The notes under the pieces: model-generated
Told to the model about the DNA's origin: nothing
Database searches by the model: none
The model's input: the letters and a program-made list of their open reading frames with translations, nothing else
Assembly (NCBI GenBank): GCA_963768975.1
Contig: CAVYKB010000001.1
Coordinates: forward strand, 1 to 64,000
From: CADCTB01 sp963768975
GTDB taxonomy: Bacteria; Actinomycetota; Acidimicrobiia; Acidimicrobiales; AC-14
Length of the DNA stretch: 64,000 bases
Direction: 5' to 3'
Part shown: one piece after another, positions 53,828 through 63,539 of the stretch
Numbering within the stretch: position 1 is the stretch's first letter
How the letters are laid out: each line of letters starts with the position of its first letter
Program-made: the position numbers and the translations under genes

Positions 53828-54721
53828 ATGGCGACGCTGGACGAGCTGATCGGCTCATGGACGCTCAGTCTACGGGCCGCCAACCGGGCGCCGCGCACCG
53901 TCGCCCAATACGTCGACGAGTCGCTGGCCCAGTTCCGGCGCTGGATGGCCGAGCACGAACCCGATCTGACGCCCGCAGCGATCACCCGCCAGCATGTCGA
54001 GGCCTACCTAGCGGAGATCGCCTCGACCCGTTCGGCATCAACCGCCCAGACCCGGTACAAGGCCCTGCGGCTGTTCTTCTCCTGGGCTGCGGAGGAGGGC
54101 GAGGTCCCCGGTAATCCGATGGCCAACGTGAAGCCCCTCATCGTCCCCGAGCAGCCGGTGCCCGTTCTGACCGATGACGAGCTGCGGGCGCTCCTAGCCG
54201 CGTGCGCATCGAAGGGGTTCGAGGACCGCCGGGACACCGCCATCATCCGGCTGCTGCTGGACACCGGTATGCGGCGGGACGAGCTGGTGTGCTTGCGGCT
54301 CTCCGATGTCGACGTCATCGGGCACGTCGCCGTCGTCTTGGGGAAGGGCCGGCGCGAGCGCGGCTGCCCATTCGGCGACAAGACCGCCGTCGCCCTCGAC
54401 CGCTACGTGCGCGTGCGAAAGGTCCACCGGCTCGCCGAGACCGAGTGGCTTTGGCTGGCCCGCAAGGGTCATCTCACCTCGTCCGGGCTCGGACAGATGC
54501 TCGAGCGCCGGGGTGAGGCCGCCGGCCTGGGGCGCATCCACCCGCATCAACTCCGCCACACCTTCGCCCACGCCTGGCTGGCCGCCGGCGGCGCCGAGGG
54601 CGACCTCATGCGCCTGGCCGGTTGGCGGTCGCGCCAGATGCTGTCCCGCTATGCGGCGTCGACCGCCGACGTCCGAGCGCGTGAAGCGCACCGGCGGCTC
54701 GCTCCCGGCGATCGTATCTAA
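53828..54721 (+). CDS. XerC/D-like tyrosine recombinase
   Basis: 297 residues from ATG 53828. SAM-like core-binding domain (about 1-95, APRTVAQYVDESLAQFRRWM), then catalytic domain with Arg in TGMRRDELVCLRL, Lys in GKGRRER, HQLRHTFAHAWL (His-x-x-Arg), Trp in LAGWRSRQML (His in most relatives) and the nucleophile Tyr in LSRYAAST. Size and shape match small recombinases of actinobacterial plasmids and integrative elements. It lies on the 5' side of tRNA-Ile, unlike the usual integrase arrangement, so it may act on the element at 54-64 kb by another site. Confidence 0.9.
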   Translation: MATLDELIGSWTLSLRAANRAPRTVAQYVDESLAQFRRWMAEHEPDLTPAAITRQHVEAYLAEIASTRSASTAQTRYKALRLFFSWAAEEGEVPGNPMANVKPLIVPEQPVPVLTDDELRALLAACASKGFEDRRDTAIIRLLLDTGMRRDELVCLRLSDVDVIGHVAVVLGKGRRERGCPFGDKTAVALDRYVRVRKVHRLAETEWLWLARKGHLTSSGLGQMLERRGEAAGLGRIHPHQLRHTFAHAWLAAGGAEGDLMRLAGWRSRQMLSRYAASTADVRAREAHRRLAPGDRI

Positions 54722-54966
54722 CCGGTGGCCTTCTTCCGCCGCGCCTTGGCCGAGCGGAGAGCCATCCCCTGGAAGTAGGCGCGCTTGGCTGCCTCCGCTC
54801 GCCGGGCCCGCTCAGGCGCAGGCAACACGCCGTCGGGATCGACCTCCCGCTCAAACCGGCGAGCGAATGCTTGGCGGGCCGCCAGTGTCGTCTGCCGGGT
54901 GTCATAGCGCGCGTGCTGCGCTAAGGCTCCCAGTCGGGCTCGGGTCCGAGCGTCCATCTCAGACAT
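54718..54966 (-). CDS. Small conserved mobile-element protein
   Basis: 82 residues from ATG 54966. Charged helical protein: MDARTRARLGALAQHARYDT and RFEREVDPDGVLPAPERARR then AEAAKRAYFQGMALRSAKAR. The pattern is familiar from plasmids and phages of actinobacteria but has no known role. Two bases after the stop of the sigma-like gene and overlapping the recombinase stop by 4 bp. Confidence 0.68.
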   Translation of the reverse strand: MSEMDARTRARLGALAQHARYDTRQTTLAARQAFARRFEREVDPDGVLPAPERARRAEAAKRAYFQGMALRSAKARRKKATG

Positions 54967-54968
54967 CC

Positions 54969-55979
54969 CTACCTCGACGCGTCGATGGCACGGCCGGCCG
55001 CATCGACGACAGCCCCGGCACCTGCATCGCTGCCCGCCCCGGTGGGATCGGGCCCCCAGGGCGGCGAGGGCGGCGGCGAGGGTCGAGTCCTCCCGGAAGC
55101 CGTGCCAGAGCCGGCCGCCACCCGCGGCGGTGATGTGAGCGAAGGCCCGGTACTCGTTGTCCGGACCGCACAAGTAGGAGAGCATGACCGGCCCGGCTCG
55201 GAAGTCGGGCCCGGCGCTGGCCACCTCCGGCGAGACACTCGCGGTCTCGGGGCCCAGCCCGCGTCCACCAGGCGGCGCTCGGCCCGGACGCGCTGGGCTC
55301 GCAGGGCCCGTACCTTGCGGCCTTGGGCGCTGGCCAGCTCGGCGGGTGTATGACCGAGGACACGGGTGGCGTAGATCACCCGGGCGTCGTCGACGGCAAG
55401 CCTGCGGGCCCGTACTGCGTCGACCACGGCCAGCGCCAGAGCCTCGGCGCCAGAACGCGCCGGGCTGGCCACGACATCGGCCACGTTATCGTCGAGCGAC
55501 GCGGGCGTCCCCCATCGCGACGACCGCACCAGGGCGGCGCGCACGGTCATCCAGATCGACTCGCAGATGGCCTGGGCTGGCCACGGCGGCGACGTGCCCG
55601 CCAGTTCGGCGATACGCCGTAGCGCGACCTCGACGACGTCGGCATCGAAGTCGTCGGCTGCCTCCCACGTGTGGCGGGTGAGCTGGCGGGAGCCACCGGC
55701 CCGTCGCGCCGCCAGCGTCCGCAACGCCGGCACCAGCGCCTGCAGAACGGACCGGGCCGCCAGGGGCTCGCCGGCGTGGCGCAGCAGCGCGCCCAGAACC
55801 GCAGCGGCGGCGCCGGGCATCGCGGCCCGGCACGAGCGGACGGCCTCGGCCGGCGATGACATCCCGGCCAGGGCGGCTTCGGCCATGGCCCACCTCTCGA
55901 GCGCGGCCCGGGCCGGAGGGCTGGCGCCCACCACCGCCCACTCCGCATCGAGGGCCTCGAACAACCTGCCGTCTCCCAT
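54969..55979 (-). CDS. Sigma-region-4-like mobile-element protein, possible local frame disruption
   Basis: 336 residues from ATG 55979. N-terminal helical region (LFEALDAEWAVVGASPPARA, ALERWAMAEAALAG) occurs in many actinobacterial plasmid-borne proteins, and AVDDARVIYATRVLGHTPAE then RKVRALRAQRVRAERRLV resembles sigma factor region 4. From about 55240 to 55050 codon usage fits the next frame better (PDFRAGPVMLSYLCGPDNEY, GGGRLWHGFREDSTLAAALA) and then returns to the original frame (DAGAGAVVDAAGRAIDASR). Two compensating indels, or two overlapping genes, are possible. It may be a replication or regulatory protein of the element. Confidence 0.55.
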   Translation of the reverse strand: MGDGRLFEALDAEWAVVGASPPARAALERWAMAEAALAGMSSPAEAVRSCRAAMPGAAAAVLGALLRHAGEPLAARSVLQALVPALRTLAARRAGGSRQLTRHTWEAADDFDADVVEVALRRIAELAGTSPPWPAQAICESIWMTVRAALVRSSRWGTPASLDDNVADVVASPARSGAEALALAVVDAVRARRLAVDDARVIYATRVLGHTPAELASAQGRKVRALRAQRVRAERRLVDAGWAPRPRVSRRRWPAPGPTSEPGRSCSPTCAVRTTSTGPSLTSPPRVAAGSGTASGRTRPSPPPSPPWGPDPTGAGSDAGAGAVVDAAGRAIDASR

Positions 55980-55993
55980 GGCTGCGCAGCATG

Positions 55994-56160
55994 AGGGGAC
56001 GGTGTTGACGGCAACGTTGACGCGCGAGCCGCGCGGCCAGGATTTTTTCCACGGCCAAACAGCGTCACCTCGGACGCGGGCCAGCCCAGCCAGGAGCATG
56101 TTGCGGCGCCGCAACATCGCGGCCGGCAACGTTGTCTTCCCCGGCCTGGCAACGCTGCGG
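55994..56160. repeat. GCAAC/GTTGC repeat cluster with a 20-bp perfect palindrome
   Basis: ATGTTGCGGCGCCGCAACAT at 56098-56117 is a perfect palindrome. More GCAAC or GTTGC half-sites lie at about 56011, 56126-56134 (GCAACGTTG) and 56149. The cluster is just upstream of the sigma-like gene (start 55979). The same half-sites occur at 57993-58068 on the other side of the IS110 remnant. Likely binding sites for an element-encoded protein. Confidence 0.6.
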
Positions 56161-56540
56161 CCATGGGCTTCGCCGCTGCACCATTCGCGCCCATCAACGC
56201 CCTGACCTGATTTCCTAACTGGTGTCAAGGGCTCAGTATTCACGCAGGGTGAGCGCGCGGGGTGAGCTGCCTGGCGTTGTCGCTGGTCCCGATCGAGCGC
56301 TTGATGTCGTCGCCGGGCAGTGCGGTCCCGGCTGTGGGGGCGTCGTCCGGCTTGGCTTCACGGTCAGATGATGTGCCGCCGCTCGTCGCCGTCAAGGTCG
56401 TTCGTCCTCGCTGCGCTGCGGGCGCTCCACCTTGACCAGCTCCCACGCGCCGGCACCGGTGGCGACCACGAAGCCAAGCCAGCCGGAGGATCTGTGGCCG
56501 GCCCGAGGCTTGTTGCTGGCCAGCTCCGGGCCGTTGTCGG
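56161..56540. other. Intergenic stretch beside the IS110 remnant
   Basis: No supported gene. Probably includes the right end of the IS110 element, whose boundary I cannot fix. Confidence 0.35.
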
Positions 56541-57492
56541 CTAGGGAGTCATGCGGCCCGGCCGGGCGTAGCTCTTGGCGCGCCGGCGGACGTCGTCGGG
56601 CACGGCGAGAGACGTGGCGATGGCCGTGGCGGTGGTGGCGTCGATGGGCTTGCCGTCGAGGTCCCGTCGCTCATAGGGCCGGCCCGAGCCCAGCACCGCC
56701 CATGCCCTACACGCCAGCTTGCGGGCCACCGCGCAGTTGGCGGAGATGTGGTTGTGGCCACGCTCGACCATGAGGCGCCGGTAGTGGGTGGCGAGGTCGG
56801 GGTCGTGGCGACGGGCCACGTTGGCGGCCTGGTAGAAGGCCAGGCGCAGCTCTGGCGGGCCCTCCTTGGTGATCGGGCGCGAGGGTGATTCGCTCAGGCC
56901 GGACTGCCAGTTCGACGGGGCGAGGCCGATGAAGGACGCCGCCGCCTTGGCCGAGGGCAGGTGGGATGCGTCACCCCACCAGGCCCTGGTGGCGGCCGCG
57001 CACACAGGGCCGATCCCCGGGACCGAGCACAGCACGTCTTCGGGCCAATGGACCTGCCACAGGGTCATGGCGTGGCGGGTGGGCCCGGCGGAGGCCGATC
57101 TGGCCCATGGGCACCACCGGGGCGTCGTGCACCTCCAGCACCTGGGCGCACCCGGCCAGCATCTCGGCGTCGACAAGGTCGGTCTTGGTCTTGCCGGTGA
57201 TGGCCTGGCGCAGCCGGGCCGAGTCCCGGTTGGCCACGAAGCCGATCCGACAGCCCGCCGCGGCGACCGCGGCGGCCAGCGGGAACCACGTGCCCGCCGT
57301 GGGCTCGGCCACCACCAGCGAGCCGGCGTAGAGGGCCAGGCGTTCGCTGAGCTTGGCCAGGCCGGCCAGGGTCGGGGCCACCTTGAAGTTCTCCCGGATG
57401 TCCTCGCCGCGGATGGCGACCTGGTGGTCGGCCACCACGGCGGCGTCGATGCCGATTGACACCGTTCCGCTACTACGTTGAGCTACTGCCAT
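56541..57492 (-). pseudogene. IS110-family transposase with frameshift and internal deletion
   Basis: From ATG 57492 (MAVAQRSSGTVSIGIDAAVV) the frame covers the RuvC-like DEDD domain to LVDAEMLAGCAQ. A second frame, starting near 57100, gives the Transposase_20 domain (CSVPGIGPVCAAATRAWW, SFIGLAPSNWQSG, ITKEGPPELRLAFYQAANVA, ERRDLDGKPIDA). Total coding length of about 317 residues is well short of the usual 400, so roughly 80 residues between the domains are deleted. The catalytic Ser of the second domain may survive (NWQSGLSES). Inactive. Confidence 0.82.
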
Positions 57493-57600
57493 CGAGGGCT
57501 CTCCCTTCGATTCGCAGCGGCGCCGGAGCCATCGCGATGCCAGCAAACTTCGGAGGCCTCGGCGACCGCAGTCCCGTTTCGGTCTCGGGAGAGCCCTCGA
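57492..57600. repeat. 14-bp inverted repeat at the IS110 transposase start
   Basis: CGAGGGCTCTCCC (57493-57505) and GGGAGAGCCCTCG (57587-57599), plus one outer T-A pair, span the 109 bp just upstream of the transposase ATG. IS110 elements encode their bridge RNA in the non-coding end upstream of the gene, and this could be a helix of that RNA; it would also cover the ribosome site. Confidence 0.5.
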
Positions 57601-57992
57601 GCACGCTCGAACTCTTCGGGTTGTCTCCCGACGCCACCCGGGACACGCCTGTGGTCGGCCACGCGCCCACCCAGCCATGTGATTCATGCGGTGCATCGAG
57701 CCCCGACCTCCGGTCTTGACGGGCCCCACCCATTTCCTCAAGCGGGTCTGCTCGGGAGACGAGCACCGACCACGATCAGGTCAACGAGCCCAAGCGCTCT
57801 GCACTTTTCCCGTCACTGTCGGGGCTCCTCCCGAGGTCACGCTACGTGACCGCCCCCCGGTGTCGCGGAGGCTCCCCGATGAATACAAGCACCTTCGGCC
57901 TCACCGCTTGCGTCACGCCCGGACTCTGCCGCGGCGAACGGGCCGCTCCGCCACCCGGCGACGCCAGCCTCGTCCCCAGGTCGGCGGAGGCC
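57601..57992. other. Intergenic stretch upstream of the IS110 remnant
   Basis: No supported gene; probably the left non-coding end of the IS110 element. Confidence 0.35.
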
Positions 57993-58068
57993 GTTGCAAC
58001 GTTGCGGCCACCTCGCGCCGGCGGGCACGCAACATTCGAGGAGCGGGCCGCAACATTTTCGTCAACAT
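57993..58068. repeat. Second GCAAC/GTTGC repeat cluster
   Basis: GTTGCAAC at 57993-58000 followed by GTTGC, then GCAACATT at 58029 and 58050 (21-bp spacing), then TCAACATC at 58061. Same half-site as the cluster at 55994-56160, with the IS110 remnant between them. Confidence 0.55.
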
Positions 58069-58205
58069 CAAAGGCGCACGACCCGGCCATGGAACCTTCC
58101 CCCTGACCCCGGTGCTGGGCGAGGGCACTACACCGTGGTGCTCGCCGGCGCCGGCCATCGCATCCCGCCTTGCGAGCGCGGGTGCCAACGCCACCGGCTG
58201 AGCCG

Positions 58206-61200
58206 CTACAGCCCGAGGTCGAGCCCGGCGTCTACCGCGGCGCCCACCCCCGGGGCGAGGTCGTCGACCACGGCCATGCGGTGGCGGACCAGAGCGTCGG
58301 AGAGGGGACCGGGGGGCAGGATGTCGTCAATGCGCTCGGCGTCAGCCAGGCCACTGCGCTCCGCGTAGGTGGCCAGCCGGCCGTAGCCGCGGGCGAGACG
58401 CTCGGGATCGATGTCGTCGTGCCCGACGGGATGGGCGGCCACCCGGGCGGCGACATCGGCGCAGAGCCAGGGCGGAGGATGGCGAAGTGCATCCGCGGTG
58501 ACGTTGCGGCCCCGCAGCACGATCGCTTCCTCCAGCGTGGCCACGTGGTCCGCCGGCGGGGCCGGGGTTGCGGCCAGGGCGCCGCCGGCGGCCGCAGCGG
58601 CGGTCTGCGCCTGGCGGAGCCGACGCTCGGCCCGGCCCAGGACCTCGGCATCGACGGAGGCCGGCGAGGACGACTTGCGGCTCCAGCGACGGACCGCCCC
58701 GGTGGGCGGGACGGACGCCTCGGCCACGCCGGCGCGGGCCTCCTCGAGCGCCGCCCGAGCGGCGACCGCCCGTCGCTCGGCGATCGCCCGCCTCGCGGCT
58801 GCGTCACGAGTGCGCTCCAGCTCGTCGAGGAGGCTGGGCAGACGACGGGCGGCCAGCCGGTCGGCCGGCGAGGACGAGTACGGGGTCTCGGGCGCCTCGG
58901 CCGCGATCTCGGCCAACAGCAGCTCGGCCCGGGCCCGGCGGATGGCTCCCAGGGTGTCGTCGTAGGCGATCGCCGCCGCCCCGCCATCGGGCCGCACGCC
59001 AATGGCGCAGAGGAGGCCGTGGCCCGCCATGGACAGCGATGCAGCGTCGGGGTCGAGGCCGAGCTGGACGTGGCGGTAGCGCTCGACCGCTCGGGCGCCG
59101 GCGTCCCAGGTGGCTCGGCCCCGTGAGGACTCGGGCCGTGCTCCCAGCGTGGCGGCGAGGTAGGCGGCCTGGACCTCGACGGCGCGGTCGGCCTGCAGCA
59201 CCAGGGCGGCATCGACGGTGGCCAGGCGCTCGGCGGCGTCATGGCGGCCGTCAGCGTCGCCGGCGCGCGCCGCCTGCGCTTGCACGGCCTCGTCGAGGCC
59301 GGACTGGGCCCGGGCCACGCGCAGCTCGGCTGCGGAGACGTCCTGGGCGGCCAGCTCGATGCTCTGGGGGTTGCGTCGCCGACCCCGGGCCGCCTCGGTC
59401 CGCTCCAGTCGGCCCTGGGCCAGGCGATGGGCCATCACGGCCGCGGCCAAGGCGTCGGCCGCCCCGGCCGCGTCGGGTGCGCGGAAAGACGCCGGCGCCG
59501 TGGCGCCAACCGAAGTGGCCAGGACATCCAGCAGCCCGGCGCGCTCGACGGGCGAGCTCGGCAGTCGGCCGCAGCGCGAGTGCGGCGGCCTCGGCCCGGC
59601 GCAGCAGGGCGGCCGCGGTGGCGTAGTCCTCGCCGGCCTGACCGGCGCGCTGGGGCCCGAGGGCCCACGACGCGGCCGGGCCGCCGGTGATGGGCACCGC
59701 CGCCCACCGGGCCCGGAAGATGGCCACCTCGCCCACGGCCGCGTCCCAAACCCGGCGGTGCTCGCCGCCGTCGGGGCGGGGGCCGAGGCGGGCGATCAAG
59801 GCGGGATCGGGGCGGACCCGGGCCCGGGTGGCGATGGCCCCCAGCTCGTCGACCAGGGCCCGGCGGGCCCGGTGGGACTCCGGGGTGGCCGGACCCGCGG
59901 TCATGGCCGACAGCTGGCCCAGGCTGTAGGACCGCCGCAGTCGGGCCACCTCGGGGGCGTCGGCGTCGACCTCGGTGGCCAGCTGCTCGGCCTGCTGAGC
60001 CTGGAGGCGGGCGGTGACCTCGGCCAGGATGGCGGTGGTGGCCTCCAGCCGGGGCAGGTCCAGGTGCTCGTCGGCCGCGGGCAGCAGGTCACGGCAGCGC
60101 AGGATGTAGAGCCCGGCGTCGGTGCGCCCCCGGCTCAGGGCCACGTAGACGCCGGCCCGCATGGCCGCCTCGGTGGCCAGGCCCCGGCCGGCCTCATAGG
60201 TCTCGCCCTGGGCCGCGTAGGTGGTCAGGGCGTAGCTGTGGGCCAGGCGCCCGATGACGCCGGGGCGGACCCGGTGGGTGAGATGGCCGTGTTCGACCAC
60301 GACGCGGCCTCGGCGCTCGAAGTCGACGACCAGGGCCGAGTCGCGCAGCTCCTTCCCGAGGCGGACCTCGACGACCCTGCCCCGCTCGCCGGTCTTGACG
60401 TGGTCCTTGGCGGCGGCACCCGGAGCCCGCAGGCGGTAGTCGCCCTGGGTGGCGATCACCTCGTCGCCGGCCCGGAAGCTGATCCCGGGCAGGTCCAGGG
60501 AGGGGCCCCTCAGGGTGCCATCGGCCGCCAGCAGCGCCCGGGCCCGGTGGTTGAGCTCCCGGCGCTCGAGGTGATGATCGGCGGTCATGGTGCTGACCGC
60601 CAGGGTGGGGTCGGCCAGTCGGCGCTGGCGGTCGTGGTACCAGTCGGCGACCAGGGCGTCGATGACCTCCTCGGGCGAGTCGGCCTCCACGACCCGGCCG
60701 CCCTGGCGGAGGCGGTCGATGGCGGCGGTCACCCGGTCCTCCCGGTAGTCGGTCAGGGCGAGGCGCACGTCGGCCATGTCCTCGCCCTGCTGGCGGTGCA
60801 GGGTGCGGACCTCGGCCCGGTCGGCGGCGTGATCCTCCAGCAGCCGCCGCCACGCCCCGCCGGCGGCCACCGCGGTGTGCTGGGCCGGGTCTCCCATGAG
60901 CCGCAGCGCCCCGCCGCCGCTCTCCACCGCGTCCATGAGCGCCAGCAGATCCCGGTTGCCCAAGGTAGAGCTCTCGTCGACGAGCGCGACAGTGCGGGCG
61001 TCGACAATGACCGTGCCCTTGGCGACCGCCATGAGCAGGCTGGCCACGGTGCGGGCCTCGACCCCGGTCCGGTTGCCCAGGACCTCGGCATGGGTGCCCT
61101 GCACCGCGGTAGCCAGGGGCTTGAACCCAGCGTCCTCCCACGCGCGCACCGCGGCCTCCAGCGCCGTGGTCTTGCCCGCCCCCGCCGGTCCGAGGACGCA

Positions 61201-62967
61201 TTGGACCCGGTGGCCGGAGCGGGTGATGGCGCGCACCATGGCAAGCTGCTCGTCGTCGAGTTTGGTGCGCTGGGCCAGCACGGCCTCCACGGTGGCCTCG
61301 GGCACCACGGCGGCGCCGGCGTGGCGGCCGCGCTCGTATCCGGCGAACAGGCGCTGTTCGACCTCGAGTACCTGGCGGGTCGAGTACAGCGCCTCGCCGG
61401 CCACCGAGCTCACCACCCGGCCGTCGCCCAGGCGGATGACATCTGCGGTGCGGCCTTCACGGTTGCCGGCGTCGAGGCTGACCACGGCCTCTGTGGTCAG
61501 CCACTCGTCGGCCAGGTCGGCAATCTGAGCTGCGTCGAGGCGGTCGCCGGACCACTCGGCCACGAACTGCAGGACGTCGCGGCGATCGAAGGTCGAGGCC
61601 ATCTCGGTCACGCCGCGCTCGCCGCCGAGGCGGCGGAACAGCTTGTCGCGGTCCTCCTCGGTCACCAGCAGGGGCGCGGCCTGGCGGCCGTAGCACGCGG
61701 CCGCGGCACGTGCGTCGAAGCCCGCCTCGTCGAGGCGGCGCTTCCACGCCGGGCGCAGCGCTTCGGGATCAACGGCGTGGTCCTTGGCCGCCCGGGTGGC
61801 GAAGGTGGCCACCTGGCGGGCGGCCACCGAGTCGAGGGCCATCGCCTCGGTGTAGGAGTCGATCTCGTTGGACCGCTTGCTCATCTCGGCGATGGCGGCC
61901 CCGCTCACCCCGGCCACGTCGGCCAGTCCTCGCTCGACGGCCTCCCACTCCACGCCCATGGTCGATGCCAGCTCGTGGCGCAGCTCGGCGGCGGCGAGGT
62001 AGCCCGCCGTCTTGACGTGGGCGAAGAACGGCCGGCCGTCGAGGGCCATGACGTTGCCTGCGGGCGACTCGGCCATGTTGGCCACCACCACGTGGTGGTG
62101 CAGTTGGGGGTCGAGGGCCCGCGATGTGGCGTGCACGTAGTCGGCGGCCACCAGGCCCTGGGCTCGGCGGTGGTGCTTGCCTCGTCCCACCCAGGCGGCC
62201 TGCTCCCCGATGTAGTCCATGCCCACCGCCACGGCCTTGTCGATGGCGGCCAGGATCTGAGCCTGGCCGGCGGCATCGGCGCGGGCCCACAGAATGCTCA
62301 CGGATTTGGGGGCGGAGAAGGTCAGGTCGTAGCCCACCACCGCGGCGGGGACCTTGCGCTCGAGGGCGAAGCGCTCCACCTCGCCCCGGGCAACCCGCCA
62401 GTGCTTTCCGTCCTCGTCGTGGCTGGCGGTGAGGTAGGTGGACCCGAGCTCGGGGGGCGACTCGCCGGAGGCGATGGCCGCGGCCTGCTCGGCTCGCCGC
62501 GCCGCCGTCTCGGTGGCCACCCGCCGCAGGTAGCGGTCGCTGACTCCCAGGAGGGTGGCGGCCTGGGCCAGGGTGAGCAGCTCGTCAGCCTCGCCGTGGG
62601 CGGCCACCGCCTCCGCCTTTCGGCCGGCCGCGTGCGCCCGTAGCGCCGAGCCACGCGCCCCCACCAGCTGCTCGCCGGTGACTGCGTGCTGGCCGAGCAG
62701 CACCCGGCGGAACTTCTCAGGATGGACCTCACCGCCCAGGCGCATCCCGGTGATGCCCCGGCCGAGCCAGCGGCCCGGGCCTTCGACAGAGTCGGCGTAG
62801 TAGCCGACGATGCCGGTGGTGCCGTCGGGCGTCGGCAGCTCAGGCAACGAGCTGGGGTGGATGCCTCCGGGCGCCGTGGCGCGCCCGTCGAGGTACTTGA
62901 CGACTGCATTGACGGCGCCGGCGGCGTTGCCGTCCGCCGCACCCAGCGTGGTGACACGTACGATCAC
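58206..62967 (-). CDS. MOBF/TrwC-type conjugative relaxase-helicase, frameshifted near 59560
   Basis: GTG start 62967. Relaxase domain: Tyr56-Tyr57 in IVGYYADS, YDLTFSAPKSVSILWA, and the metal-binding His290-292 in LDPQLHHHVVVAN. Inserted between them (residues about 128-202) is an excisionase-like helix-turn-helix (LTLAQAATLLGVSDRYLRRV...HWRVARGEVERF). Then a RecD/TraI-like helicase: Walker A GPAGAGKTTAL, Walker B VALVDESSTLG, and TYAAQGETYEAGRG with ALSRGRTDAGLYIL. One indel near 59560 moves the reading into the frame that ends at 58206; the tail is Ala-rich coiled coil. Uninterrupted length about 1,586 residues; without correction the protein stops at 59251. Nicks oriT and unwinds DNA for transfer. 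Confidence 0.85.
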
Positions 62968-63006
62968 GGTAGGGCTCCGGAAAAAAATGGTCCTACCTAC
63001 CTACTG

Positions 63007-63096
63007 GTGTGTCTCCGGGCGAAACGCCACAAAACTTTTCGCAAAATCTTCCGCCGGCACGGTGTGCGGTGCAGGTTCCGCAAAGCGGAACCTGCA
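63007..63096. other. Candidate origin of transfer (oriT)
   Basis: GCAGGTTCCGC and GCGGAACCTGC flank AAA (63071-63095), and one more T-A pair gives 12-bp arms at 63070-63096, about 105 bp upstream of the relaxase start. Relaxases usually bind an inverted repeat beside their nick site. TGTCT at 63010-63014, in GTGTGTCTCCGG, recalls MOBF nick regions. Also AT-rich compared with its surroundings. Confidence 0.5.
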
Positions 63097-63230
63097 AATG
63101 TGTATGCCTCGGCTCGCTGGCGTTGCGGACCTTCTCCATTCTCCGGGTAGGCCCAGAACGGCTTGCCTTTTCCGTTGCGGACCTACCGCTGCGGGATGCG
63201 TCGGGCTAGACGCAAATGAAGGTCGTCGTG

Positions 63231-63360
63231 GCCGACCTCGGGCTGGTGGTCGCTCGGGGTTGAGGGCCTGGTGCTCATCGTCGTCGTTGCCGACGTCGGG
63301 CTGGTGGTGCTCGTTCCGGTTGAGGGCCTGGTGCTCGTCGGCGTCGCTGGTCGACGTCGG
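63231..63360. repeat. Imperfect 58-60-bp direct repeats
   Basis: GCCGACCTCGGGCTGGTGGT at 63231 recurs as GCCGACGTCGGGCTGGTGGT at 63289 and as a shorter copy at 63349, each followed by GTTGAGGGCCTGGTGCTC after about 25 bases in the first two. Both strands remain open here, but no protein family is recognised. Confidence 0.7.
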
Positions 63361-63539
63361 GCTGGTTCAGGTGCCGTTGGTGAGTCGTGCTGGATCAATC
63401 GCAGGAGCGTGTCTCGCCGACCCATCACCTGCGCTACTAGAGGCCGTACTTCGGAACGCCGAGAAAGCCGCCAGTTCGGCGACCAGCAGCCGCAGTGACT
63501 CCAGGACTCCTGACCTACGCGCAGTAGTCCCTGGGGTGC

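Noticed and set aside
59218..62643. Plus-strand open frame of 1,141 codons opposite the relaxase
   Set aside because: It is an antisense shadow of high-GC coding DNA; its translation is Gly/His/Arg-rich with no domain, whereas the minus frame has complete relaxase and helicase motifs.
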